Below the pieces are notes generated by a model. That model was given only the letters and a program-made list of their open reading frames with translations. It was not told the DNA's origin and did not search any database. DNA of 64,000 bases from Dipylidium caninum (lineage: Eukaryota > Platyhelminthes > Cestoda > Cyclophyllidea > Dipylidiidae): NCBI GenBank assembly GCA_017562135.1, contig QEYB01001164.1, forward strand, positions 310,001 through 374,000. The letters are read 5' to 3'. Shown here in pieces: positions 35,201 to 43,694 of the stretch. A program made the position numbers and the translations under genes. Each line of letters opens with the position of its first letter. Positions within the stretch are counted from its first letter, which is position 1.

Positions 35201-38200
35201 TCACGAAATTTCACGTCTCCACTACTTAGGTCAACAGTGACAGTCGCCTGGACGTCTTCATCAAAGCTAACGAAATTCTCACAAGGGCGTATTATAGTTC
35301 CGTTGGAAAAATGTACAATTCCATCCCTAACACTGGAGTCCATGAGGATGACCCTTTCAGAGGGACTGAAGAGTCGCACTGTCCCCTCAGTCAAATCGAT
35401 GATGGGATAGTAAAGACAGCTGGACTGGGATGAAGAATTAGTTGTTGATGTCACCTATGCACGTGGAAAAGGTGACTCGTTTGATAGGTACCATGCAGAC
35501 GGTAGAAGACAAGATTGCATACAGAATACACACTTACGAAAAGACGTAACACAAGTACTAATTTCATCAATACATGGCGCCTTTCGGAACTCCCTAACTC
35601 CTACATGCACTAACGGCGCCGGGTGACTGGTGACACGACAACAGACAACAATGAGGCAGTTCTGCCAGAAATGACGACTACCAAGAACTTACAATGACAT
35701 TGCCAAAGTCCGGATCAAATGTGTAAATGGGTTCCCCGCTCTCTTCTCTGACCTGTCGGGGAAATGACGCAAAAAAGCGTGAAAGAGATTAACTAAGCTT
35801 TCTGTTCTTAGCCCTGGAGAGGGAAGACTTTCATCGATTTACTTTGAAGCTATATTCCGTAGATCCGCAATTACAGTATAAAAAACTGCATCAACAAGCA
35901 GTTTTGTTATGTCACAGAACTTGAGTGGATGTACAACCGACCTTGCGACTTGCTTCATTTGGTGGAGATGAGTAAGGGTATAGGGAAAACTTGACAACCA
36001 AGTGTACTAATTATCCCGACTAATCTTCTAATTCAATCTTAATGAAGGCTAACTTAAAGTGTGGGCTTGGCACGGAGCTAGACAACGTTAACTCTCGTAG
36101 ACAAATTGGGGAAAACCCACCTCTGCAGTTTTGCATGGTGCAAGCAGCGCGTCCGGCCCGGAGTGCAAGGTGAATTCCATCAAAACGCCCTTAAAGGGAG
36201 AGTTGCTCAGAAATGAGTATTAGAAGCATCCATAAAACATCAATAACTCAATATGCACTTCTTCATAGGATGAAGACAGGATGTTAATTTTACGATAGGA
36301 GTAAATTCTAGAAACAGATACTACCTGGAAGTACATGGGGCTGGATTGAAGTCCACTATTTAAGAGGAATGCCGAGGCGCCATCTCGAAAAAGCGGATGT
36401 CCAAGTAATTTTATCCCACGTTCCTCATGGAATGGCGCTGGTTGTATCCTTGGGCAATTCGTGAAGAAGTCGACCTGTTAAACAACACTACTTAATTATG
36501 TAAGTAGAAGGTGCAACACCTATCAAAAGAGGATGAGGCATCTCAATTTTCATCAATTACCTCACTCAAGCAGGGATCTAATCTCCTCATTCTTGGAACT
36601 AATTGGTTAGAAGTGCTAGTTTCTTCCTTTACAGCGCGAAAGGGTGATTAGTGACCTCACAAGCTGCGACCTAACTAGGATTTATCCAATTTTTGGAGAA
36701 TAGTGTCTTCTAAGCAATGACACAGGACGCAATAGTTGTGTCGAGTGTCTGAGGATATGCTTACACTTGGAAATTTGGTCCTTACCATCCAAAAGATCCG
36801 AAGATTGTTCAAACATCACATACCTAGTTTGACATTTATCGTAAAGGTTACCCATTTGATCGGTTAAGGGAAAGCTTTTAATTGCACTATCTTCCCTGTC
36901 GGCTGGGACCGAAGTTGGTAGAGAAAACAAAAATAGTCCAGGTGAAACGACAGTCTTGCCTCGCGAGGTCCAAATTGTGATGCTACTCGAGTTTTTCTAC
37001 CACATGTAAACATTTATTCTCTTCATTCTTTGCCTTATTCTGCCTCTGAAGTCGACAGCTGTCAGAAGGGTTTGAAGCCGGCAGTGGCGAGCTATTTTTT
37101 TATCCGAAATCGACACCTGGTCACAACCGGCAACAGCTGTAGCCGCATCCTCTTCCAAAGAATGGTAGTAGTAAATCATAAATTAATGCGTAGTATAGGG
37201 AAACTGCGATTTTACTGCCGAAATCCTTACATTCTGTGACTTACCCCCACTACTGCTAAATTAGTTCCGGATCATAGCTAAACACAGACTTATGTGAAGC
37301 GGATAAGGAGGTTTAGAACTTCCGACCGCGGAAACTACTAAACAGTGATAAACCTTTGCAGGGATACTCGGTATTTATGAGGACCCCGCCTAAGAAAAAC
37401 GATGGTGGCTCGATGAGGAGAAATTAATTACTCCCTAAAATTAAAGTGAATCTCAAAAGTCTCAAGTGGGCAGCGTCAGATTTATTTAAGAGTGTAGTTG
37501 GCAGAGGAATTGTTCATATGGTAAACTGGCACTGATGGAGTATCTGTTTGTTCTCATTTGGGTGTTTTCCCGCATTTTCGACAAACATAGGGTGTCAAGA
37601 CGACCGATTTTTGATTTCCCCATAACGCAGCGATCGGACCATAGTGAGGGGAGGTATTGACGTTGCCTAAGGCATACTTGTCATTTTAAGATTCCCACAT
37701 TGCCGTGCATCAGGCTGCCGGGGCCTCTGTGGCCACCCCCGCCGTCTTAGTCATACTCGGACACCACTCTGTCGGCCGAACTACGTTTGTCATTCGGCAA
37801 TTCCGTCCGTCCCCTGCCCTGCCACCGAAGATTGTTGGGTGCTTGCTGGTTATGACGCATACGCCTCAGGCCAGAGGCCTGTCAGTACTTGCACTGTCAA
37901 GTAACAGATGCCCGCGTAAATTTCTCCACTAAACAAAGACGGCATCAGGAGCAGGTGCGCCACGACCCCTCTCCTCTCTCCGTGAGGGAGGAAGGCAAGT
38001 AAAGGACTTACAGAGTCCTCCTTAATCCAGACTCCGAGCCTCCAGTAAGTGGGAGATTGAGGAAAAGGGAAATCAATTGTCCGTTCGCCCTCGTTAGAAT
38101 CCAAGAGGTTGTAGCGCATTTGGACGCCGTACATTTCTCGCTGTAAACAAAGCACTCCATTGTAAGATAGTAATGCAGAGAACCACAAGGATATTTCAAA

Positions 38201-41200
38201 AAAGCTCATTGAGACACTTGGACGATTTTATCGACGTGTGTGAGATGAGCCGCTAATACGCTCGGCGTGCATTTTCGAGTATCGTCCAGCCAAAGAGCTC
38301 ACCTTGTACATGGACAGAGAGAAACGGAGGACGCCGTCAGGATCCCGGATGGTGAGGAAGTAGAACTCGGAAAGCGAGGTGTTTGGTTGGAAGTTGAGTT
38401 GCATGTAAAGTGGCTCCGCGGGGAACTGTTTATCGCTGAAGAGACTCTGAGCCGGCACCGAGTAGAGTGAACCGTCGGACGGTGCGGTGATGTCCATTGG
38501 GAAGTTGAGGTCTGAGTTCAGCGCCGTAAGACCGTAGTTCCGGTTCAGTTGAAATGAGATATCCCAATTGGGCCCTAAAATCCCATTTACTCCGAGTCAG
38601 CCATGCAACGCCTCAAGGGCAGACGTCTTCTTTCTTGGTAGGACTCAAACTCAGTCACTAAGTCTAAGTTTTTCCAAATTTCAACAAGTTAACCTTCCAA
38701 GTAGCACCTCGATTAACGACTTGCGCTGAATTACACCGTCTAAATGCTGTGCAAAGCCACATTTGACGTCCTGATAGTCTGCTGCTCCCCCGATAAGCCT
38801 AGCCTTCGAGTTCCACGCTGTCCCGAAGACGCATTGTCCCCGGTTGTCGAGGTGGAGTCGTTGCCAAGCGGAATCAACTTTTCGCGGTGACGACTCAAAG
38901 AGTCAAGTGGATGGGCTTCTACCGTTCTACGAGTAGTTGACACGACTAGGCGGTTTTTAGTGAAAGAAGTGGGAAAAATTAGGTTTAAAAAACCAATTTC
39001 CCAGGATCCAACTTTCTAGTTCAGTCTGAACTTTCTTTAGACGCGGTTAAATATGGAAACGGATAAGTGGAACGGACTAGTTGAAATTATAATAGAGTGA
39101 GAATCGGCACGGTAACTTCCACGCAATGCGAGTGGGGAAGATCGCCTTCGCCTATCAAGTTGGTCGATTACGTGCCAGTCAAGTGTGAATTAACCTGGCA
39201 AATGACAGGAGGTGCTAAAGGGAAGACGGCACACCATGTGTTGGCTGAAGAGAGGAAAATCTTAATTCGTGCGCTTAACTGTCCCCCCAAATTGCCTTAT
39301 CACTTTAGCCAGAGTGATAATTAATTGACGGTGGAGGCATCGACGTGGTGCCTGCACGCGTGCACCGCGTCTACGTGCGTTGGACGGTTTGTCGTCAGAA
39401 GTGAGTGGATCCTGTCACGAGAGAGCGGCCACAATCCGTGACGGGAGTGGGAGCAAACACCCTTGTGACAAATATAGCCGTCAGACTTAAGCGATTCGGA
39501 GTTCTCCCCAGAAGTAGGACGCGTTTCGTAGTCAGATGAATTGTAGGCGGCATCTCCGATGATGCGGCGTGAATTCGCTTCCCACCTCTCCTCTCCTCTC
39601 CCCTCCTCGCCTCGCCTCGACTCTTTCACTCAAAAAATCACCACAACTGCCGTGAAAAGTTGATAAGCACTGTTAATAAAGGTAAGTTGAGGAATGATGG
39701 TGGTGAATGGTGCAGATTCCATGCAATCCCCTGACATTTTGGTGTTAATGCTCCGTAGTAAGCAGTACTTCTGACCTTTGGACAGAAAACCATCTGCACA
39801 CAATTTACCTCCACCGAATATGTTATACACTATGGGAGAGTATTTAATAGCAGAAGACGAGGTTAACTTCTAAAGTAAAAGTTTTTTTAGTAAATTGTGG
39901 GATGCCTATTCGAGCTTTAAGCTAAATAGACCGTTGAAGCCAGCTGTCAACTACTTTGGCGTCTGAGAATGGATGAGCCGCTTCGGAGACTGTCCAAATC
40001 CCGTACTGCTGTGAATGACATTTGAGCAGGGGCTCCTGGCGTGGTGAAGATACGTGTCTTCGTTACCTTTCCTCTCCCCTCGTCCCGTATGGTGTCGAGG
40101 AGTCTTACGCACACGAACGATGGGACCGACACCCGACCCGACTAAGTGCCCTGAGGTCTGAGAAGACCTTCTTCGGCGACATCTTAGCGAAAAACCTACA
40201 CAGTATTTGGGGCTGATGTCCACAAAGAGGCCCAAATGTTACTATTGTGAGCCTAGTCTGTGTTTCATGATGGTTTCTAGGCAGGGGAAGGCGCCATTAG
40301 TGGAAAGTATAAGTCCGTACAAAAATTCTGAGCGCCAAGTGGAACAAAAGGGGGTTCTTAAGTCAGCTATGGAGGAGAAGGAGGATGGGGAGGAAATGCC
40401 ACTACAACCTGGCATCTGTAGCCAGCCAAGAAAACTCGTCCACACGTTAACCTTTTCGAAGCCTGAAGCTTCGAACCGTCAAACTTGCCTACTTTATATG
40501 AGTTTATTTGTTTTCGATTTGAAAGTTTGTCCGCATGTCATGCAAGGTAGGTAACCTTGTGAAGTGAAGAATACCATTTGGAGGAAAAGCTCACCGTCCC
40601 AATAACGCCCCCCTAGGAAAATCGCCATGTTTTGGAGACATACAAGTCACCGAGAGCAGGGAGACAACACATATTAGTTGAGGAAACGGTAAGGGCGAGG
40701 AGACTCATAGGAAACAGGACCTCTTCACCCAAACCATAGGAAATGCCGGGAGGTGACTCGGCCTCCGGTCCAGCCTCGATGAGGGACACAGAACGTGGCC
40801 GCAAATGGGGTAGGAGGCAGGAAGGCGGACGGGGTCTGAATTTCACCATCTTCGTCTTGCCACAGCTTCCGGTCCCTATTTGCCACACGTCTTCAGCCGT
40901 GTGAATATCAACGAGAGTGAAGGCAACAAGTGGACTTTGCGGATGTGGGGACGAGATTCATTCACTTTTCCCACTTCTCCCTATTATTCCGAGTTTCACT
41001 GGACCAACTTCTTCTTCGGTGAGCCCGACACTCATGGCGTCGGTTACGTTCCCCTCCACCCTCCACTACCCCAACCGAAAATAAATACATGCTTAAATGT
41101 ATAGGTGAAGCTTCTGCGTGAGTAGAAAGCGTTTCAAGTGTCTCTTTTCCACTTCTGTTTATTTATATTTCTTTTAGAGCACCTCGCAACCAGCCGGTTT

Positions 41201-41528
41201 GGTTCAGTTCCAGTATGGGTGAAGGCTGCTGAGTGCACACTCCTGTCAGCGAAAGTAACTTCGTCCAGCAGGAGCAAATTAACCAGGTAAAACGAATGAT
41301 AAGTTTGGACAACGCGAAAACATGAGATTTTCTTCCAGTCAAGGCAATTGGAGAAAAGGAATTATGGGGGACCCACGATTGGATGGAAAACAATGACAAC
41401 GGTAAGCCAGTTTCCACATAATGGCTGGTAGGTCGGGGGTCAGGGAGGTGGCACTTACGCGTCGCTGCATTGGCCACTGTCACACAAGTCGAAGCAACCA
41501 GAAGCAATATCCATCTTGAGAACTCCAT
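17053..41528 (-). CDS. Multiplexin-like (collagen XV/XVIII-related) secreted matrix protein, gene span
   Basis: One gene read right to left. The first exon encodes a signal peptide; exons at 38574-36121 encode a thrombospondin-N/laminin-G domain; the last exons encode a multiplexin trimerisation domain (18929-19069) and an endostatin domain (17053-18193). These three domains together are diagnostic of collagens XV/XVIII and invertebrate multiplexins, which are basement-membrane proteins carrying glycosaminoglycan chains. Between them, where a Gly-X-Y collagen region is expected, I read two copies of an unknown domain, a 9.7 kb tandem array of an acidic Thr-rich 109-residue unit, a third copy of the domain and acidic Ser/Thr-rich sequence. 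No Gly-X-Y run was seen on the - strand. Splice phases agree from 41528 to 35454 and from about 21520 to 17053; the middle is broken by frameshifts. A split into two genes is possible, but nothing suggests a second start or stop. Confidence 0.8.
17446..17497 (-). CDS. Matrix-protein exon (endostatin, FWTG segment)
   Basis: Encodes TFGLNCFDYMFDGQFWTG. FWTG aligns with VWHG of endostatin. The preceding TFGLNCFDYM is longer than in vertebrates and brings an extra Cys. The acceptor is AAATGTAG and the donor GTGTTC; phase 0 in, phase 1 out. Confidence 0.75.
17788..17895 (-). CDS. Matrix-protein exon (endostatin middle)
   Basis: Encodes GQVLFDDVMHLIKGEQTPKA then PILTFSGKEIDSNPLY. It aligns with the LFPSWEALFSG...IFSFDGKDVLRHP stretch of endostatin. 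A donor GTACGT at 17791 looks stronger, but only the GTGTGT donor at 17787 keeps the next exon in frame, so this end is uncertain by 4 bases. Confidence 0.82.
17975..18193 (-). CDS. Matrix-protein exon (endostatin N-terminal half)
   Basis: 73 codons, phase 0 at both ends. LMLIAHNDPVNGELRF aligns with LHLVALNSPLSGGMRG, SGAIFACQRAARRHNLSHVF with DFQCFQQARAVGLAGTF, and YRYDLPIINTH with DRAAVPIVNLK of human endostatin. The Cys of FACQRA is the first conserved disulfide residue. The N-terminal His cluster that binds zinc in vertebrate endostatin is absent. Confidence 0.92.
18276..18329 (-). CDS. Matrix-protein exon (Thr hinge)
   Basis: Encodes TTTTTQKPTLSSDLIGKS, a Thr-rich hinge directly before endostatin. 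In multiplexins this hinge is protease-sensitive and releases endostatin; cleavage here is inference. Splice sites are TTTTTTCAG and GTAAGCG, phase 0 at both ends. Confidence 0.82.
18596..18637 (-). CDS. Matrix-protein exon (linker)
   Basis: 14 codons, NTQSESVRIPEPIT, phase 0 at both ends, with acceptor CACTTGCAG and donor GTAAGC. Links the trimerisation domain to the Thr hinge. Confidence 0.8.
18929..19069 (-). CDS. Matrix-protein exon (trimerisation domain)
   Basis: 47 codons. The sequence ALIMKNKSALAQVAHSLAPG then SMVYLNSEDMFYLKVDEKEN and IWRTIDM matches the NC1 trimerisation domain of collagen XVIII ([20 protein letters not shown], then [20 protein letters not shown]). This domain holds three chains together, so the protein is probably a trimer even without a collagen helix. 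The acceptor is CCCTTTAG and the donor GTAGG; phase 0 at both ends. Confidence 0.88.
19874..20035 (-). CDS. Matrix-protein exon (Cys-cluster linker)
   Basis: 54 codons starting GIAERYKPTCNCPLNNQVNN and continuing ECQCPEPETTPKPPY. Two CxC pairs lie 10 residues apart just before the trimerisation domain, where interchain disulfides would be expected. The acceptor is CTTGCGCAG and the donor GTGAGT; phase 0 at both ends. No known domain recognised. Confidence 0.8.
20181..20264 (-). CDS. Matrix-protein exon (linker)
   Basis: 28 codons, DKPYDALFKTPSFLRVVREV then IDQYFEKP; amphipathic helical character. The acceptor follows a T run ending TAG and the donor is GTTAGT. Phase 0 at both ends. Confidence 0.8.
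20330..20350 (-). CDS. Matrix-protein micro-exon, 21 bases
   Basis: Seven codons, IGEVDSK, between CTTTCAG and GTGAGC. The 65-base intron to the next exon and phase 0 at both ends support it. Confidence 0.65.
20565..20594 (-). CDS. Matrix-protein micro-exon, 30 bases
   Basis: Ten codons, EIVEKLRQKE, between CCGTACAG and GTGAGA. Phase 0; charged, helix-forming. Confidence 0.65.
20681..20722 (-). CDS. Matrix-protein micro-exon, 42 bases
   Basis: Fourteen codons, LQPGCECLERLLTP, between TTTTGCAG and GTAAGTG. Phase 0. Contains another CxC pair, like the exon at 19874-20035. Confidence 0.68.
21197..21210 (-). CDS. Possible matrix-protein micro-exon, 14 bases
   Basis: Between TTCTTACAG and GTGAGT. 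A length of 14 (2+12) fits a phase 1 donor upstream and gives xAQEI, phase 0 out, joining the 20722 exon in frame. Too short to be certain. Confidence 0.45.
21444..21471. repeat. G-rich run
   Basis: Nearly pure G on the + strand (C on the - strand), just past the acidic coding stretch and probably in the intron. It could form a G-quadruplex and is a likely site of sequencing slippage. Confidence 0.7.
21520..23765 (-). CDS. Matrix-protein exon(s): third novel domain, then acidic Ser/Thr-rich region
   Basis: From about 23630 to 23060 lies a third copy of the unrecognised domain, recognisable by MIQVDTYNGRWTVQNPETGG and VRDGVLHLANGQQIQ. It is followed by roughly 500 residues dominated by Glu, Asp, Ser and Thr, for example SETEEDISS-type runs, with several Ser-Gly sites next to acidic residues that could carry glycosaminoglycan. 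The frame holds from 23765 to about 22480 except for one TAG at 22974-22976. It then shifts twice, near 22480 and near 22390, before continuing to about 21520. The right end uses an acceptor CCTGAG at about 23766, a weak guess. The left donor is either GTGTGT near 21518 or GTGTCT near 21554; both give phase 1. Confidence 0.65.
22974..22976 (-). other. In-frame TAG inside the acidic coding region
   Basis: The - strand reads EGKE, stop, EEKAEKPEEEKE in a single frame, with matching composition on both sides. GAG or AAG to TAG is one substitution. Either an assembly error, a polymorphic or real nonsense mutation, or a missed intron. Confidence 0.8.
23060..23630 (-). other. Novel beta-rich domain, copy 3
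   Basis: More divergent copy on the far side of the tandem array. It keeps VENGYLQFENGTSIPIQ, VSVDLVSGVTSLVN, IQVDTYNGRWTVQNPETGG, VRDGVLHLANGQQIQMP and AIDALSGTVRTVN, but lacks the Cys pair of copies 1 and 2. Confidence 0.75.
23766..24292 (-). other. Undefined stretch between the tandem array and the third domain
   Basis: Probably a small intron plus exon ends. One candidate donor is GTGATG after GGATACAG at 24112, which would extend the array exon by a Ser-rich stretch (SESSSLSDLNSS). The rest has stops in all - frames and no clear coding signal. Confidence 0.4.
24293..33957 (-). repeat. Coding tandem array, about 29 copies of a ~327-bp (109-residue) unit
   Basis: The block starting ACCTCCTCTGCCGCCAC (+ strand) recurs at about 24600, 24958, 25397, 25726, 26048 and onward to 33630, spaced 290-352 bases, with one wider gap of 439. 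The last three intervals are exactly 327 bases. On the - strand each unit reads as an acidic Ala/Thr/Glu protein: ETPVVSEGVDESEPVVEHTV, EATTEFDTEAATEAATEAAT, ETDAASEAVTDASSEEVVVA, TVTEMQTEAESTAEGESTSV. Units at about 32650-33957 form one subfamily (VVEHTVAGEESEATTEFD); most between 24.6 and 31.7 kb form another (VDVSEAAVDHTVTGEMSEAA), with VTEAPVV in place of VTETPVV in many copies. Thr density suggests O-glycosylation. Most copies left of 32640 carry 1-4 base indels that break the frame. Confidence 0.95.
32638..35454 (-). CDS. Matrix-protein giant exon, intact part: two novel domains plus the 5' end of the array
   Basis: Continuous frame of about 940 codons from an acceptor at 35455 (GCATAG). 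After a short Ser/Thr stretch it encodes two copies of an unrecognised domain (about 35412-34854 and 34732-34170), joined by a Thr/Ser linker. A basic Lys/Arg-rich segment (about 34170-33970) and then the 109-residue repeats follow. Within the repeats, two compensated shifts replace short segments (near 33530 and 32840). The frame is lost at 32638, where an extra T is present relative to other units. Confidence 0.85.
34170..34732 (-). other. Novel beta-rich domain, copy 2
   Basis: Starts CLYFPAVDLTNGTVYLYDPE and aligns along its whole length with copy 1: VNLSNGEVVLLDMKSGQ, VTVRIDTRSGDWWV, KVKNGRVLMADN, LILEPNTGQIGVYKRPEGQL. Both copies begin with a Cys and carry a second Cys about 45 residues later, a likely disulfide. 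Confidence 0.8.
34854..35412 (-). other. Novel beta-rich domain, copy 1
   Basis: About 185 residues starting CLYYPIIDLTEGTVRLFSPS. Key motifs are VRDGIVHFSNGTIIRPC, VDLSSGDVKFRDLLSGK, ITVEVDTWNGRWRI, VKVEDGRIFMNTGD and LTLEPDWGTISVYRKGSGRI. The first and second halves resemble each other, each having D..xG.v, V.dG.l...G and a second D..sG.v strand pair. I do not recognise the family. Confidence 0.8.
35693..35752 (-). CDS. Matrix-protein exon between LamG and the novel domains
   Basis: 20 codons, VREESGEPIYTFDPDFGNVI, with acceptor CCCCGACAG and donor GTAAGTTC, phase 0 at both ends. IYTFDPDFGNVI resembles LTLEPDWGTISV of the novel domain and may be an isolated strand pair of it. Confidence 0.82.
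36121..36189 (-). CDS. Matrix-protein exon (end of TSPN/LamG domain)
   Basis: 23 codons, GVLMEFTLHSGPDALLAPCK then TAE. It matches the GVIAELKV....PMHC close of collagen XVIII's TSPN domain, including the final Cys. The donor is GTGGGT; phase 0 at both ends. Confidence 0.85.
36325..36474 (-). CDS. Matrix-protein exon (TSPN/LamG)
   Basis: 50 codons beginning VDFFTNCPRIQPAPFHEERG. VDFFTNCPRI aligns with VTLFLDCQEA of the collagen XVIII domain, placing the conserved Cys. The acceptor is TTAACAG and the donor GTAGTA; phase 0 at both ends. Confidence 0.88.
38012..38140 (-). CDS. Matrix-protein exon (TSPN/LamG)
   Basis: 43 codons beginning REMYGVQMRYNLLDSNEGER, later YWRLGVWIKEDS, equivalent to the DRWNRFAIAVQGE strand of collagen XVIII. 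The acceptor is GTTTACAG and the donor GTAAGTCC; phase 0 at both ends. Confidence 0.88.
38303..38574 (-). CDS. Matrix-protein exon 2 (start of TSPN/LamG)
   Basis: Encodes PNWDISFQLNRNYGLTALNS, then SLYSVPAQSLFSDKQFPAEP and SEFYFLTIRDPDGVLRFSLS. This is the TSPN pattern of vP...LF....FP, then FLF.I.D..G...L.L. The acceptor is GATTTTAG. Phase 2 in joins directly with exon 1 (C|GG gives Arg), so no exon between them is required. Confidence 0.88.
38575..41458. other. First intron of the matrix-protein gene
   Basis: 2.9 kb with no supported coding sequence on either strand. Open frames such as + 40880-41104 lack splice support. A pyrimidine-rich patch with CTCCTCTCC/CTCGCC repeats lies near 39585-39620. 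Confidence 0.6.
41459..41528 (-). CDS. Matrix-protein exon 1 (start codon, signal peptide)
   Basis: ATG 41526-41528 starts MEFSRWILLLVASTCVTVAN-AAT: a short polar start, a hydrophobic core and a probable cleavage after ANA. The donor is GTAAGTGC, phase 1 out, matching exon 2. No other ATG in frame lies close upstream. The intron to exon 2 is 2.9 kb and holds nothing I recognise. Confidence 0.8.
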
Positions 41529-41686
41529 GATCGTGCAATTGGACAGTTAGGCGAAGTGAGCTGTCCAGGTGAACACTGACCCGCTTGACAAGGTACTGCG
41601 GCACCCCACCTGTGGCGTTGCGTATCTGGACCACCACCGGCCGGCCAAGCGGATTTAATGGGTGGCCAAAGAGGTGCTACGTGCCC

Positions 41687-41775
41687 ATTGGTTCGTGGCG
41701 TCAACGCGCACGGTGCGCGCGTACACGTTGTAGTGTGGTCTCTTAGGCTAATGGGCCGTTTACCTCCTCATTGGC
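41687..41775 (-). promoter_or_regulatory. Two CCAAT boxes upstream of the matrix-protein start
   Basis: On the - strand CCAAT occurs at 41687-41691 (GAACCAATGGG) and at 41770-41774 (CAGCCAATGAG), about 160 and 245 bases before the ATG. The GC-rich surroundings fit a promoter. There is no experimental support. Confidence 0.35.
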
Positions 41776-42712
41776 TGTCTTCTTATTATTCATAGCATCA
41801 AAATTTACACGGCATCATTAAGGATTGTGGCTAGTACCCCACTAATCGCCACAATTTCAACGAACTCTTCATGTGACAGTCTCGCTGGACCGTTGAGTCT
41901 TAATACGACCATCCTCGAAATTGCTCGGTCCCCCACTATACCCCTTATCGACAGTCATCCTAGAACCTGCCTTAACGTTATCACCTTGCTAATATTTACC
42001 CTAGTCAAAGTCAATTTTACCATCACTGAAGTAAAATAGTATGACACGTGCGAGGCAGTACTAATAAGCCATTCAGTAGCCTCCTGGTAGTTAGTCAATT
42101 GTCCTTATTTTACTGCCCAGCATGTCAACGCTAATTAATCAACTTAGACATTATGGTGCATCAGCGATCATTATTTTACTTGGGTGTGTCGGGGATTGAA
42201 GGAAGGAGTTTGTGCATCATTTAACTCGTTAGTCGCTGCATCAGCAGAAGTTCCACATTTGACGTGAACTCCTCAACTCCACTTAGCAGAATGACAAATA
42301 ACTTTTGACAGAATTATAGCAAACAGTGCGGTGATCAAACTCTGCTAATATCTTCTGATGAAGGCGTTAAAACTCACAATTTCACATATCGAAAATCCAA
42401 CTATTTACCCTCCCCAATCGCCTTAATTATTCACTTACCACTTTCATCCTAAACTGTCCTTGATCCGACAAAAAAATGAAGAACTTCGTGTAAATGCTCT
42501 TGGTAATTTATCCAGAATTTTCAACTGCCTCAAAAGAGATGTAAAGTGGAGCACGAGCGGTGAAGGGAGAGCGGAAGGGGTTGAACTCGCACAACAGATG
42601 TGGGCTCTTTGGGCGAAAAAATCGCCAAACCCTGTACACGCTCGGTATGTTAGTCAAGCTAGTTAGTCAAGTATGGATACTACTTGACGTCCACCTTTCC
42701 GTGCCCTGTCAG

Positions 42713-43349
42713 GCACCCGTTGGTGTCTCCGAGTATGAGCGCTGGGCGCTTCCTCCAACGGAGCCGTGGCAGTTATGTCACAGACGACTTCAAGAGCTAC
42801 TCTCCTCTAATGCCACGGTATGTTGGCTGATCGTGTAAACCCATATATTCTGGCCAGGACCAGTGACTGTCACGGACGCCACTCGGCGTTTGCAGGCGAT
42901 TATTCGTTTGTTGTAGCGGTGACGATAAATTAGCAGCTCAATGTGTGCATAAAAATGATGGTGAGTGCTATTTGGAGCATTATCGCGCAAAATAAAGGCA
43001 AAAGAGAACAAAATAATGTGATGCTGGGTAGCTCCCCCCTTTGGTTGGTGAATCATTCGCGAACCTCTGTCGAACGAGGGATACGTTTAACTTGACTTAT
43101 TTGATTCACTTTCTCACATTGCACTATTCCTCCCCGCAATCTAGTCGAAATGGTTGGCGGCGTTTCGTCATCCAACCACATAACCGTGGTGTCCGGCACA
43201 GGTCTAAAACGCCCAAGTTTATAACTCACCATTCGCTCAAGTCTCGATGGTGAAACCACAGGCCTCATGGCCTTGTGCTTTCAGTGTGGAGCATGGATAC
43301 TACTCTTTCCTTAATACGTCGAATCCCTTGGTGGACGAGGGGACTTTCT
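42713..43349 (+). other. Three weak candidate exons, unidentified
   Basis: Segments 42713-42817, 43145-43201 and 43285-43349 each have a good acceptor (CTGTCAG, AATCTAG, CTTTCAG) and donor (GTATGT, GTCTAA, GTAACT). They share one compatible phase, giving SYVTDDFKSYSPLMPR in the first and VEHGYYSFLNTSNPLVDEGT in the last. No family recognised; this may be chance. Confidence 0.22.
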
Positions 43350-43673
43350 GTAACTGGCTAAATGCGTCTCCTCTTTGTTAATCGCGATAAAAGCTCAGCA
43401 TTGAACCGGAGGATCCGCTTTGAACTCGACTATATTAATGGGTGGAAAAACGATTTGAGTTGTGGTTTCATGAAAGTCAGAGGTAAAAAACGAGTTGAGG
43501 GCTACGGTAAGGTGAAACCATGGGCTGGGGAAAAACACGGAAATGCGTCAGCATCGATGAAAACACCAACTTGTGGACACTTTTCCTGTCCGAAATTATC
43601 ATAGATTTTGGCCAAATTCGCACGCGGCATCAATCACCCCACGTCAAATAAAGCGGAACGACCAGACACACAC

Positions 43674-43694
43674 GAGCACACACACGCGCACACC
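43674..43694. repeat. CA-rich simple repeat
   Basis: Imperfect CACA/CGCA microsatellite. Confidence 0.6.

Noticed and set aside
17053..41528. Calcium-channel alpha2-delta or von Willebrand A protein
   Set aside because: First guess from the signal peptide and extracellular character; the endostatin, trimerisation and TSPN motifs fit residue by residue, whereas no MIDAS motif is present.
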